This document shows, one piece after another, positions 1 through 12,291 of a stretch of 64,000 nucleotides of DNA (within the stretch, counting starts at the first letter, position 1; every line of letters begins with the position of its first letter). This DNA is from Macrostomum hystrix. Taxonomy: Eukaryota > Platyhelminthes > Macrostomidae. The DNA lies in the NCBI GenBank assembly GCA_950097015.1, contig CATNEN010000002.1, positions 8,633,501-8,697,500 of the forward strand. The letters run 5' to 3'. Made by a program: the position numbers and the translations under genes. The notes below the pieces were generated by a model that did not search any database, was not told the origin of the DNA, and saw only the letters and a list, made by a program, of their open reading frames with translations.

Positions 1-3000
1 CAGTCTCCTGTTCTCCACCTGTGACCTGACTGACTGACTCCAGTCTCCTGTTCTCCACCTGTCACCCGACTGAATGACTGACTCTAGTCTCCTGTTCTCC
101 ACCTGTCACCCGACTGAATGACTGACTCCAGTCTCCTGTTCTCCACCTGTCAACCGACTGACTGACTGACTCCAGTCTCATGTTCTCCACCTGTCACCTG
201 ACTGACTGACTGACTCCAGTCTCATGTTCTCCACCTGTCACCTGACTGACTGACTGACTCCAGTCTCCTGTTCTCCACCTGTCACCTGACTGACTGACTC
301 CAGTCTCCTGTTCTCCACCTGTCACCGACTGAATGACTGACTCCAGTCTCCTGTTCTCCACCTGTCACCCGACTGAATGACTGACTCCAGTCTCCTGTTC
401 TCCACCTGTCACCTGACCGACTGACTGACTCCAGTCTGATGTTCTCCACCTGTCACCTGACTGACTGACTGACTCCAGTCTCATGTTCTCCACCTGTCAC
501 CTGACTGACTGACTGACTCCAGTCTCATGTTCTCCACCTGTCACCTGACTGACTGACTGACTCCAGTCTCCTGTTCTCCACCTGTGACCTGACTGACTGA
601 CTCCAGTCTCCTGTTCTCCACCTGTCACCCGACTGAATGACTGACTCTAGTCTCCTGTTCTCCACCTGTCACCCGACTGAATGACTGACTCCAGTCTCCT
701 GTTCTCCACCTGTCAACCGACTGACTGACTGACTCCAGTCTCATGTTCTCCACCTGTCACCTGACTGACTGACTGACTCCAGTCTCATGTTCTCCACCTG
801 TCACCTGACTGACTGACTGACTCCAGTCTCCTGTTCTCCACCTGTCACCTGACTGACTGACTCCAGTCTCCTGTTCTCCACCTGTCACCGACTGAATGAC
901 TGACTCCAGTCTCCTGTTCTCCACCTGTCACCCGACTGAATGACTGACTCCAGTCTCCTGTTCTCCACCTGTCACCTGACCGACTGACTGACTCCAGTCT
1001 GATGTTCTCCACCTGTCACCTGACTGACTGACTGACTCCAGTCTGATGTTCTCCACCTGTCACCTGACTGACTGACTGACTCCAGTCTGATGTTCTCCAC
1101 CTGTCACCTGACTGACTGACTGACTCCAGTCTCGTGTTCTCCACCTGTCACCTGACTGACTGACTGACTCCAGTCTGATGTTCTCCACCTGTCACCTGAC
1201 TGACTGACTGACTCCAGTCTCCTGTTCTCCACCTGTCACCTGACTGACTGACTGACTCCAGTCTGATGTTCTCCACCTGTCACCTGACTGACTGACTGAC
1301 TCCAGTCTCCTGTTCTCCACCTGTCACCTGACTGACTGACTGACTCCAGTCTGATGTTCTCCACCTGTCACCTGACTGACTGACTGACTCCAGTCTCCTG
1401 TTCTCCACCTGTCACCTGACTGACTCCAGTCTCATGTTCTCCACCTGTCACCTGACTGACTGACTGACTCCAGTCTCCTGTTCTCCACCTGTCACCTGAC
1501 TGACTCCAGTCTCATGTTCTCCACCTGTCACCTGACTGACTGACTCCAGTCTCATGTTCTCTACCTGTCACCTGACTGACTGACTGACTGACTCCAGTCT
1601 CCTGTTCTCCACCTGTCACCTGACTGACTGACTGACTCCAGTCTCCTGTTCTCCACCTGTCACCTGACTGACTCCAGTCTCATGTTCTCCACCTGTCACC
1701 TGACTGACTGACTGACTCCAGTCTCCTGTTCTCCACCTGTCACCTGACTGACTCCAGTCTCATGTTCTCCACCTGTCACCTGACTGACTGACTCCAGTCT
1801 CCTGTTCTCCACCTGTCACCTGACTGACTGACTGACTCCAGTCTCCTGTTCTCCACCTGTCACCTGACTGACTGACTGACTCCAGTCTCATGTTCTCCAC
1901 CTGTCACCTGACTGACTGACTGACTCCAGTCTCATGTTCTCCACCTGTCACCTGACTGACTGACTCCAGTCTCATGTTCTCCACCTGTCACCTGACTGAC
2001 TCCAGTCTCCTGTTCTCCACCTGTCACCTGACTGACTGACTGACTCCAGTCTCCTGTTCTCCACCTGTCACCTGACTGACTCCAGTCTCCTGTTCTCCAC
2101 CTGTCACCTGACTGACTCCAGTCTCCTGTTCTCCACCTGTCACCTGACTGACTCCAGTCTCCTGTTCTCCACCTGTCACCTGACTGACTGACTGACTGAC
2201 TCCAGTCTCATGTTCTCCACCTGTCACCTGACTGACTGACTCCAGTCTCATGTTCTCCACCTGTCACCTGACTGACTGACTCCAGTCTCCTGTTCTCCAC
2301 CTGTCACCTGACTGACTGACTCCAGTCTCATGTTCTCCACCTGTCACCTGACTGACTCCAGTCTCCTGTTCTCCACCTGTCACCTGACTGACTGACTGAC
2401 TGACTCCAGTCTCCTGTTCTCCACCTGTCACCTGACTGACTCCAGTCTCATGTTCTCCACCTGTCACCTGACTGACTGACTGACTCCAGTCTCCTGTTCT
2501 CCACCTGTCACCTGACTGACTCCAGTCTCATGTTCTCCACCTGTCACCTGACTGACTGACTGACTCCAGTCTCCTGTTCTCCACCTGTCACCTGACTGAC
2601 TCCAGTCTCATGTTCTCCACCTGTCACCTGACTGACTGACTCCAGTCTCCTGTTCTCCACCTGTCACCTGACTGACTGACTGACTCCAGTCTCCTGTTCT
2701 CCACCTGTCACCTGACTGACTGACTGACTCCAGTCTCATGTTCTCCACCTGTCACCTGACTGACTGACTGACTCCAGTCTCATGTTCTCCACCTGTCACC
2801 TGACTGACTGACTCCAGTCTCATGTTCTCCACCTGTCACCTGACTGACTCCAGTCTCCTGTTCTCCACCTGTCACCTGACTGACTGACTGACTCCAGTCT
2901 CCTGTTCTCCACCTGTCACCTGACTGACTCCAGTCTCCTGTTCTCCACCTGTCACCTGACTGACTCCAGTCTCCTGTTCTCCACCTGTCACCTGACTGAC

Positions 3001-4710
3001 TCCAGTCTCCTGTTCTCCACCTGTCACCTGACTGACTCCAGTCTCCTGTTCTCCACCTGTCACCTGACTGACTGACTGACTGACTCCAGTCTCATGTTCT
3101 CCACCTGTCACCTGACTGACTGACTCCAGTCTCATGTTCTCCACCTGTCACCTGACTGACTGACTCCAGTCTCCTGTTCTCCACCTGTCACCTGACTGAC
3201 TGACTCCAGTCTCATGTTCTCCACCTGTCACCTGACTGACTCCAGTCTCCTGTTCTCCACCTGTCACCTGACTGACTGACTGACTGACTCCAGTCTCCTG
3301 TTCTCCACCTGTCACCTGACTGACTCCAGTCTCATGTTCTCCACCTGTCACCTGACTGACTCCAGTCTCATGTTCTCCACCTGTCACCTGACTGACTCCA
3401 GTCTCATGTTCTCCACCTGTCACCTGACTGACTGACTGACTCCAGTCTCCTGTTCTCCACCTGTCACCTGACTGACTCCAGTCTCATGTTCTCCACCTGT
3501 CACCTGACTGACTGACTGACTCCAGTCTCCTGTTCTCCACCTGTCACCTGACTGACTGACTGACTCCAGTCTCCTGTTCTCCACCTGTCACCTGACTGAC
3601 TGACTGACTCCAGTCTCCTGTTCTCCACCTGTCACCTGACTGACTGACTGACTCCAGTCTCATGTTCTCCACCTGTCACCTGACTGACTGACTGACTCCA
3701 GTCTCATGTTCTCCACCTGTCACCTGACTGACTGACTCCAGTCTCATGTTCTCCACCTGTCACCTGACTGACTCCAGTCTCCTGTTCTCCACCTGTCACC
3801 TGACTGACTGACTGACTCCAGTCTCCTGTTCTCCACCTGTCACCTGACTGACTCCAGTCTCCTGTTCTCCACCTGTCACCTGACTGACTGACTGACTCCA
3901 GTCTCCTGTTCTCCACCTGTCACCTGACTGACTCCAGTCTCCTGTTCTCCACCTGTCACCTGACTGACTGACTGACTGACTCCAGTCTCATGTTCTCCAC
4001 CTGTCACCTGACTGACTCCAGTCTCCTGTTCTCCACCTGTCACCTGACTGACTCCAGTCTCCTGTTCTCCACCTGTCACCTGACTGACTCCAGTCTCCTG
4101 TTCTCCACCTGTCACCTGACTGACTGACTGACTGACTCCAGTCTCCTGTTCTCCACCTGTGACCTGACTGACTGACTCCAGTCTGATGTTCTCCACCTGT
4201 CACCTGACTGACTGACTCCAGTCTCCTGTTCTCCACCTGTCACCTGACTGACTGACTGACTCCAGTCTCCTGTTCTCCACCTGTCACCTGACTGACTGAC
4301 TGACTCCAGTCTCCTGTTCTCCACCTGTCACCTGACTGACTGACTGACTCCAGTCTCCTGTTCTCCACCTGTCACCTGACTGACTGACTGACTCCAGTCT
4401 CATGTTCTCCACCTGTCACCTGACTGACTGACTGACTCCAGTCTCATGTTCTCCACCTGTCACCTGACTGACTGACTCCAGTCTCATGTTCTCCACCTGT
4501 CACCTGACTGACTCCAGTCTCATGTTCTCCACCTGTCACCTGACTGACTGACTGACTCCAGTCTCATGTTCTCCACCTGTCACCTGACTGACTGACTCCA
4601 GTCTCCTGTTCTCCACCTGTCACCTGACTGACTGACTGACTCCAGTCTCATGTTCTCCACCTGTCACCTGACTGACTGACTCCAGTCTCATGTTCTCCAC
4701 CTGTCACCTG
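1..4710. repeat. Minisatellite array, 36-48 bp units
   Basis: Over 100 head-to-tail units built from a constant core (CCAGTCTCCTGTTCTCCACC then TGTCACC) and a variable run of TGAC tetramers. Unit length therefore steps by 4 bp. The array runs off the left edge and ends about 60 bp before the INTS9 polyadenylation signal. The first part is a higher-order repeat of 563 bp. Short open frames on the minus strand are by-products of the repeat. Confidence 0.97.
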
Positions 4711-4767
4711 TTTAATGACTCAAGTGAAATGAACAATGTAGCAGGCGATTAGAGGCAATGAATTGAT

Positions 4768-4773
4768 TTTATT
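4768..4773 (-). promoter_or_regulatory. Polyadenylation signal of INTS9
   Basis: AATAAA on the minus strand, about 170 bp beyond the INTS9 stop codon. Position and strand fit the 3' end of that transcript. The minisatellite begins just beyond it. Confidence 0.6.
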
Positions 4774-4943
4774 ATAAAACAAGCTTTATGTCCAGGCAAT
4801 ATTATACAGGTGCTGGAGTGCACCTGTGGACTGCTGAATGCAAGCCAACAAGTGCAATATTGGCTGTTGGAAACAAATGCAACAGAGAATAGCGCAGGTT
4901 CCAATAGTGTCCAGTGGGAGCTACTATGAGTAGTCTGGCAGTC

Positions 4944-7900
4944 TCAGACAAGCACCAGGCAGGCCAGCAGGGACTCCCGCACCACCAGCCGGATCTTCTC
5001 GTCGTCGCAGTACACGTGCGTGGTAGCGGCGGAGCCAGTGATGAGGGCCTCCTGGTGGCCGCACACCAGGAAGATGCTCCAGGAGCCGTCGTCTGCCAGC
5101 TCGTGCCTGGCTTCAGGGAAGTTCCTGGCCCGCAGCTGCCTCACCAGCTCCTCCGGGCGCAGCTGCCCGGTAAGAAGCGGCTTTGAGGAGGCCTGCGTCA
5201 GATCCAGGGAGGCCAGCAGGGGCTTCAGCTCGCCACCGCTGCCGAAGCCCACGCCCACACCGGTGGAGGACTTGGCCAGCTCCGCCAGGGACTGCGGCTC
5301 CAGACGACGGCGGCCACTGCGGCCCACCGTGACCTCGCCATCCTGCGGGGAAAGCGGCCTCTGAATATGAGGATCTGGGATTCTGGGTGCTACGATCTGA
5401 AATACCTGAGGATCTGGGATCAAGAATTCGGGATCTGGGATCTAAAGATCTGGGATCTAAAGATCTGGGATCTAAAGATCTGGGATCTAAAGATCTGGGA
5501 TCTAAAGATCTGGGATCTAAAGATCTGGGATCTAAAGATCTGGGATCTAAAGATCTGGGATCTAAAGATCTGGGATCTAAAGATCTGGGATCTAAAGATC
5601 TGGGATCTAAAGATCTGGGATCTAAAGATCTGGGATCTAAAGATCTGGGATCTAAAGATCTGGGATCTAAAGATCTGGGATCTAAAGATCTGGGCTAGCA
5701 ACAAAGCAGAGCAGCCGCGTACCAGCAGAGCCAGCTGGCGGTCGCCAATCCTCACAGGCCGAACGGTGCTGGCCAGGGCGGGACTCAGCTCCAGCAGCTG
5801 GTCCGTGGAGTCCAGAGGGAACTGCATCACGGACAAATACTGCGAGTAGCTGACGGGGCAGCCGCCGTGGCAGTCGAATCGCCGGTAGGATTCAGGCAGC
5901 ACGACGCGACCGCAGCGGAGCAGGCTGATTACTTCCGAGGCCTGCGACGGCTGCATGCGCATGTCCATAACGAACCGGTGCACCTGGGCGGCGAGGGGCG
6001 GCTGGTTCTGTCACTCCCTCAGTTTCTGTCACTCCCTCACGGATTCTGTCACTCCCTCACAGATTGTCACTCCCTCACATGTTCTGCCACTCCCTCACGG
6101 ATTCTGTCACTCCCTCACAGATTCTGTCACTCCCTCAAGGATTCTGTCTCTCCCTCAAGGATTCTGTCACTCCCTCACAGATTCTGTCACTCCCTCACAG
6201 ATTGTCACTCCCTCATTGATTCGGTCACTCCCTCACAGATTCTGTCACTCCCTCACAGATTGTCACTCCCTCACAGATTGTCACTCCCTCACAGATTGTC
6301 ACTCCCTCACAGATTGTCACTCCCTCACAGATTATGTCACTCCCTCACAGATTCTGTCACTCCCTCACAGATTCTGTCACTCCCTCACAGATTCGGTCAC
6401 TCCCTCACAGATTCTGTCACTCCCTCACAGATTGTCACTCCCTCATTGATTCTGTCACTCCCTCACAGATTCGGTCACTCCCTCACAGATTCGGTCACTC
6501 CCTCACAGATTATGTCACTCCCTCATTGATAATGTCACTCCCTCATTAATTCTGTCACTCCCTCACAGATTCTGTGACTCCCTCACAGATTCTGTGACTC
6601 CCTCACAGATTGTCACTCCCTCACAGATTGTGTCACTCCCTCACAGATTATGTCACTCCCTCATTGATAATGTCACTCCCTCATTAATTCTGTCACTCCC
6701 CGAACCCTAGTCCGAATCTGTCAGCCGTGTTCTCCTGCAGCACCTGCATCTCGAGCGGCTGGAAAGGTGCCAAAGTGCGCGCATCGGCAAAGTGCGGGTC
6801 GGTGAGGAACATCGCGTTGGCCCGGTCCCGGCCCCAGGTGGCAGCCAGGTGGACAGAGTCGCCCAGCCGCAGGCAGGGGTCGGTGGCGAACACGATGCAC
6901 GGCTGGCTGGACTGGCGGCCAAAGTCGCCGCTAAGGCTGGCGAAATGGCTGAGCTGCTTGCGGTCCAGCATCTGGGGGTTGAGGATAGCGGCGAGAAGTC
7001 TGTGCCACTGCAGCCTGATGATTGGACACAATAACTTAGTCATGAGAGAACTGACTATTTGGGATAGGGAAATCTCATGGAAGACAGAGTTATTATTGGG
7101 GAAATTTAGACGAGAATTCTAAAATGGGAAGGGAATTACGAATTGTAATTTGGAGAGGCAATTCCAAAATAGAATATAGAGAGGGAATTCCCAAATAGGA
7201 TATAGAGACGGAATTCCAATATAGAATATAGAGAGGGAATCCCAAAATAGAATATAGAGAGGGAATTACCAAATAGAATATAGAGAAGGAATTCCCAAAT
7301 AGAATATATAGATAGGTAATTCCCAAATAGGATATATAGAGGGAATTCCAATATAGAATATAGAGAGGGAATCCCAAAAAAGAATACAGAGAGGGAATTC
7401 CCAAATAGAATATAGAGAGGGAATTCCCAAATAGAATATATAGATCTAGGGAATTCCCAAATAGGATATATAGAGAGGGAATTCCAATATAGAATATAGA
7501 GAGGGAATCCCAAAATAGAATATAGAGAGGGAATTCCCAAATAGAATACAGAGAGGGAATTCCCAAATAGAATATAGAGAGGGAATTCCCAAATAGAATA
7601 TATAGATCTAGGGAATTCCCAAATAGGATATATAGAGAGGGAATTCCAATATAGAATATAGAGAGGGAATCCCAAAATAGAATATAGAGAGGGAATTCCC
7701 AAATAGAATACAGAGAGGGAATTCCCCAACTTAATTTAGAGTGGGGATTCCCTAATAGACTTTGGAGTGGGAATTCCAGGCGTGGCAATCTCAGACAATA
7801 ACAGCCCGAATCTCATTAGTTGTGACAGGCCTCACCTCAGCGTGGCAGAATGGTACATCAGCAGTGTACAGCCGCTTCTGCCGCTCGGTGGACAGCCATT

Positions 7901-10623
7901 CACCGCAGATGTCGGCAAAGCTGAGACTGTTCTTGGCTCGGCTTGAGATGAGGTACATTGGGTAGCGCTGCATTCCTTTGGACTCCAGGTGGTTGGAAAT
8001 GGACTCCAGCAGGTCGAACAGGATTCCGCATGGTCGGCATGGGAACAGAGCATTGCCACCCTGCCGAGTACAAATCGCTGAATAAGAGTCACAACTCAAA
8101 TGCCTTACCTGGCTGAGCTATATCAGAGTACAAATCACTGAATAAGAGTCACAACTCAAATGCCTTACCTGGCTGAGCTATATCAGAGTACAAATCACTG
8201 AATAAGAGTCACACCTCAAATGCCTTACCTGGCTGAGCTATATCAGAGTACAAATCACTGAATAAGAGTCACACCTCAAATGCCTTACCTGGCTGAGCAC
8301 GGAGGTCAGGGCGGCGCAGATGTCCTCAACGGAGCGGTAAGGGTCCTGGCCGGGCAGCAGGCAGGCTCCGTTGAACAGCAGCAGATCGCAGCCAATCAGA
8401 GGCTGCCAGGTCATAGGCAGGGGGTGGCAGGACCATTGGGAGGAGGCGGACATGTAGGCGATGCGGTGAAAGTCACTTTCAATCAGCCAGTTGCAGCCGC
8501 CAATGCAGTAGCCCGAACTGACAGGCGTGAGCACCAGGTCATTGAGCAGCTGGACTCGCTGGTTGAATGACACCCGGTGTACACTGGCGAATGCTACATG
8601 CACCTGGGCCGTTGTGAAGGTTGGCAGCCAGTTCTCGGCCTGGTCGGCGAGCGGGTGACCCGCATCCCTGCGGTGGCGACAGGGTGTTGGCGAATTGATT
8701 AGTATCAGGTGTGCCAGTGTCAGGTGTGTCAGGTGTGCCAGTGTCAGGTGTGCCAGTGTCTGAGTATCACGTGTGCCAGTGTCTGTGAGTGTCAGGTGTG
8801 CCAGTGTCTGAGTATCAGGAGTGCCAGTGTCTGTGAGTGTCAGGTGTGCCAGTATCAGGTGTGCCAGTGTCAGGTGTGTCAGTGAGTATCAGGTGTGCCA
8901 GTGTCTGTGAGTGTCAGGTGTGCCAGTATCAGGTGTGCCAGTGTCAGGTGTGTCAGTGAGTATCAGGTGTGCCAGTGTCAGGTGTGTCAGTGAGTGTCAG
9001 GTGTGCCAGTGTCTGTGAGTATCAGGTGTGCCAGTGTCTGTGAGTATCAGGTGTGCCAGTGTCTGTGAGTGTCAGGTGTGCCAGTGTCTGTGAGTGTCAG
9101 GTGCGCCAGTGTCTGTGAGTGTCAGGTGTGCCAGTGTCTGAGTATCAGGTGTGCCAGTGTCAGGTGTGTCAGTGAGTATCAGGTGTGCCAGTGTCAGGTG
9201 TGTCTGTGAGTATCAGGTGTGCCAGTGTCAGGTGTGTCTGTGAGTATCAGGTGTGCCAGTGTCTGTGAGTATCAGGTGTGCCAGTGTCTGTGAGTGTCAG
9301 GTGTGCCAGTGTCAGTGGGTATCAGGTGTGCCAGTGTCTGTGAGTGTCAGGTGTGCCAGTGTCTGTGAGTGTCAGGTGTGCCAGTGCCTGTGAGTGTCAG
9401 GTGTGCCAGCGTCAGGTGTGTCAGGTGTGCCAGTGTCAGTGAGTCTCAGGCGTGCCAATGTCAGTGAGTGCCTGGTGTGTCAGGTGAGCCAATGTCAGTA
9501 AGTGTCTGGTGTGTCAGGTGAGCCAATGTCAGTGAGTGTCTGGTGTGTCAGGTGAGCCAATGTCAGTGAGTGTCTGGTGTGTCAGGTGTGCCAGTGTCAG
9601 TGAGTCTCAGGCGTGCCAATGTCAGTGAGTGTCTGGTGTGTCAGGTGAGCCAATGTCAGTAAGTGTCTGGTGTGTCAGGTGAGCCAATGTCAGTGAGTGT
9701 CTGGTGTGTCAGGTGAGCCAATGTCAGTGAGTGTCTGGTGTGTCAGGTGTGCCAGTGTCAGTGAGTGTCTGGTGTGTCAGGTGAGCCAATGTCAGTGAGT
9801 GTCAGGTGTGTCAGGTGTGTGAATGTCAGTATTGATGCATTGATGTACAAATCAAACAAAAAGTGCAGCCAATGTCACCTCAGCCGTTTGACAATGTCCT
9901 CCAGCCTGCCACAGTTGGGCAGCTGATCCACAGAGTTCGCAATGTCCTCCAGAATCTGTCTGGAAAGATGAGAACACAGCAGAGTACTAAGAATTCATGA
10001 GAAATCAGCCAGCCGCTCCAGCAAGGCCCCACCTGCCAAACTCAATAGACGGCTCCGTGGCATAGATTCGGCCGGTGAATTCCGTGTAGGAGGTCAGGTA
10101 GGGAATTCCCAGAATGGTCTGATAGTTGGACACCAGCACCGCATCTACTGTGCTCCACAGTACCGGGCAGTGCTGCAATGAAATTACATGCAATCAAACT
10201 CTTGGAATCGCATCCAATAAGCTGCAACCAAAGCTGAGCTAATGTGAGAAGCAAGTTTACAGACCTTGGTGCTGAATGGCATCGATATACATGGCGGTGC
10301 GTCCAGCAGCTCCACGCCTTCCACAGTCTTGAATGGCTGCAATACGAAGGAAAAACTAGACTAGACAATTTCAAAAAAATCAACAGACGGATGAAGTGAC
10401 TCACCAGTTTGTCTGGCCTCGGAGCACCGCCTGGGCCAAGCCAGAACTTGTCCTCCGCCTCGCCTGATCCCGATGGCCGGTGAACCGCCTCGCCCACCAG
10501 CAGCGGATGGCGCGGGCAGCAGCGGAGCAGCGGGCCGAAGTCCAGCGGGCAGTCCAGCAGCAGGCGGGTGTTGCAGAACTCCACCAGGTAAACCGGGTTG
10601 GCGTGAGACGGACTGAGATTTTT
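4944..10623 (-). CDS. INTS9: Integrator complex subunit 9 (first exon not located)
   Basis: Nine exons in order: 10405-10623, 10265-10336, 10033-10172, 9879-9959, 8289-8667, 7836-8060, 6744-6971, 5723-5983, 4944-5342. All joins keep frame, with GT-AG sites, and give 667 residues; INTS9 is usually about 660. Recognisable stretches include STVDAVLVSNYQ, EFTGRIYATEPS, LTPVSSGYCIGG, QPCIVFATDP and the C-terminal HVYCDDEKIRL. INTS9 is the inactive metallo-beta-lactamase/beta-CASP partner of the INTS11 endonuclease in the nuclear Integrator complex, which processes snRNAs and terminates paused transcripts. As expected, the HxHxDH zinc motif is absent (SNYQTILGIPYL occupies the site). The C-terminal exon matches the domain that binds INTS11. 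Exon 2 opens at an acceptor with an in-frame stop upstream and no ATG, so a short first exon encoding about three residues must lie upstream. Five introns hold separate tandem arrays. Confidence 0.93.
5432..5695. repeat. 15-bp tandem array in INTS9 last intron
   Basis: About 17.6 copies of GATCTGGGATCTAAA, almost without variation. Each unit junction forms the palindrome AGATCT. The homogeneity points to recent expansion or gene conversion. It lies between the exon ending at 5723 and the exon starting at 5342. Confidence 0.97.
6008..6700. repeat. 17-20 bp tandem array in INTS9 intron
   Basis: Units of TGTCACTCCCTCACAGATTC with a shorter 17-bp form lacking the middle of the spacer. It fills the intron between the INTS9 exons 6744-6971 and 5723-5983. 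In the transcript sense each unit carries a donor-like GTGAGGG and a CAG. Confidence 0.95.
7130..7750. repeat. 26-bp AT-rich tandem array in INTS9 intron
   Basis: Units resembling GGGAATTCCCAAATAGAATA followed by TAGAGA, with a higher-order pattern that alternates GGAATTCCC, GGAATTCC and GGAATCCC forms. It occupies the intron between the exons 7836-8060 and 6744-6971. The reverse-strand frames of about 200 residues are repeat artefacts. Confidence 0.95.
8061..8298 (-). repeat. 60-bp tandem duplication spanning a splice donor
   Basis: Three complete 60-bp units plus partial ends make up the 228-bp INTS9 intron. In the transcript sense each unit repeats the exon 6 end and its donor, GCTCAGCCAG/GTAAGGCA, then about 35 bp of intron. 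Without the duplications the intron would be 48 bp, ending TTTGTACTCGGCAG. Units differ from each other by one or two bases. Confidence 0.93.
8705..9828. repeat. Mixed 13-23 bp GT-rich array in INTS9 intron
   Basis: Interspersed units TCAGGTGTGCCAGTGTC, TGTGAGTATCAGGTGTG and, towards the right, GTGAGCCAATGTCAGTGAGT. It fills the 1.2-kb intron between the exons 9879-9959 and 8289-8667. Segments of about 180 bp are themselves duplicated near 9430-9780. Confidence 0.93.
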
Positions 10624-10724
10624 CTGTGAGGTTTGAAGGATTCACTGATTTACGTCCTTTTCATTTGAGACTTAAAAAGCAATTTTATGGACTATTGGAG
10701 TGGCAGCTGCAGTTTCGGGAATTT

Positions 10725-10990
10725 TAGCTTTGTGGAAGTTGGCAATTGTAGTTTTAGGAAGTTGGGAGTTGTAGTTTTGGGAAGCTGGGAGTTGTAGTTT
10801 TGGGAAGCTGGGAATTGCAGTTTTGGGAAGCTGGGAATTGTAGTTTTGGGAAGCTAGGAAATTTAGATTTGGGAAGTTGGGAATTCTACTACATTGATAT
10901 TGATATATTATACTCGTAGTTTTGGAAAGTTGGGAATTGTAGTTTTGGGCAGCTGGGAATTTTAGTTTTGGGAAGCTGTGAGTAACAGGT
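10725..10990. repeat. 23-bp degenerate tandem array
   Basis: About ten diverged copies of TTTTGGGAAGCTGGGAATTG plus TAG, upstream of INTS9 exon 2. It presumably lies in the first intron. Confidence 0.85.
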
Positions 10991-11589
10991 TTGGGATGCA
11001 GGGAATCACAGTATGAGCATATTATGAGCTCATAGCGAGTTACCATTGTGTCAAGGGGGCTTGTGTTAAAAAAGAATGTAAAATACTTATAATGTTCACT
11101 AAAATATTTGATCAACTTACAATCAACATTTTATCTAGCTTTTGTAGAGCAACAGATGATACAGTTTTACAAGCTGAAAAGCAATATTGATAAGTATATC
11201 TAAGGTAACATTGGTTTTACAAGTACTTTTAGTTATAATGATTATAAGGTAGGCACCAAATTTAACTTATATGCATAGCTAATGCATGCAAAAGCAAAGT
11301 ATAAAAATGATTTTATGACTTCCAATGACTAACTACTTCTAACAAATTATGCATGCCTTAGTCTGAGTCCTGAGTCTTTTAATTTGTCTCATTTGTTAAG
11401 ACAAAGCAATTCCAATTAGAATTAAGGGATTGTAGAATCTTACGAATCCTATAATTTGTAATCTGTAACTTTTATTAACTTTTATTATTTAGCAAATATT
11501 CAAGAAAGCTGAAATAATAAAATACATGACAGGCCTAAGGATATTTAGCCATAGACTTGACTGAACTATTAAATTGTAACTTTAGTCCT
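10991..11589. other. AT-rich stretch, nothing recognised
   Basis: No coding segment, RNA gene or repeat recognised. It is presumably INTS9 first intron or upstream intergenic DNA. Confidence 0.5.
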
Positions 11590-11598
11590 AGCAATAAT

Positions 11599-12282
11599 GG
11601 AAGTGCTTATTCCCAGTCCCGTGCCGATAATTTCAATTTTATCCACACGGATCCGTGCCGATAATTTTCTGCTTATCCACACGGCAGCTTGTATGAATAG
11701 GTCTACTTTTAAGTCCCTACCTATTCTTCTCTGAGCATAAGGCTTTTGCTTCAGAGTATAGTGTATAGTGTACACTATCAATGCATAGTGTAAAAGAATA
11801 AAAATGATTTATAATATGTGTGACGAGTTTGGTGCTGTGCTGACTAGAATTCTGCTGGTTGACTTGTATGATTTTCTTAGATAGACTTCTTACTTTTTTA
11901 AGTCAATACAATTCGAATGAAAACACATAACGATGACAAAAGATTTAGTAAGTTGTTATTACAATAATCAAAAAGGATGACATTAATGTCGGTTAATGAA
12001 TGTGTAGGTTGAATGTAGAACACTGTCGTAAGTCGTAACACACTGTCAACTTTGTCGATCTATTGGCTCGAGGGTTCAACAAAATGTTCAAACCCGAAAG
12101 GGCCTCGTTTTAAAGAATGGAACCGTGTGGTTAAATTGAAATTAATGGCACGGCATATTTATATAAAGAGTTTTAGACCTATTCATACAAGCTGCCGTGT
12201 GGATAAGCAGAAAATTATCGGCACGGATCCGTGTGGATAAAATTGAAATTATCGGCACGGGACCGTGGGAATAAGCACTTCC
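11599..12282. mobile_element. Non-autonomous DNA transposon with long terminal inverted repeats
   Basis: The two ends are inverted copies of about 108 bp, opening GGAAGTGCTTATTCCCA and closing with its complement. They are near identical, the main difference being a small indel after TTCCCA. The element is flanked by a perfect 9-bp direct repeat, AGCAATAAT, at 11590-11598 and 12283-12291. Each arm carries tandem copies of CGTGCCGATAATTT and TATCCACACGG. The 470-bp interior has no transposase frame. Long inverted repeats with a 9-bp target duplication resemble Mutator-like elements, but no autonomous relative is visible, so the superfamily is an inference. Confidence 0.88.
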
Positions 12283-12291
12283 AGCAATAAT

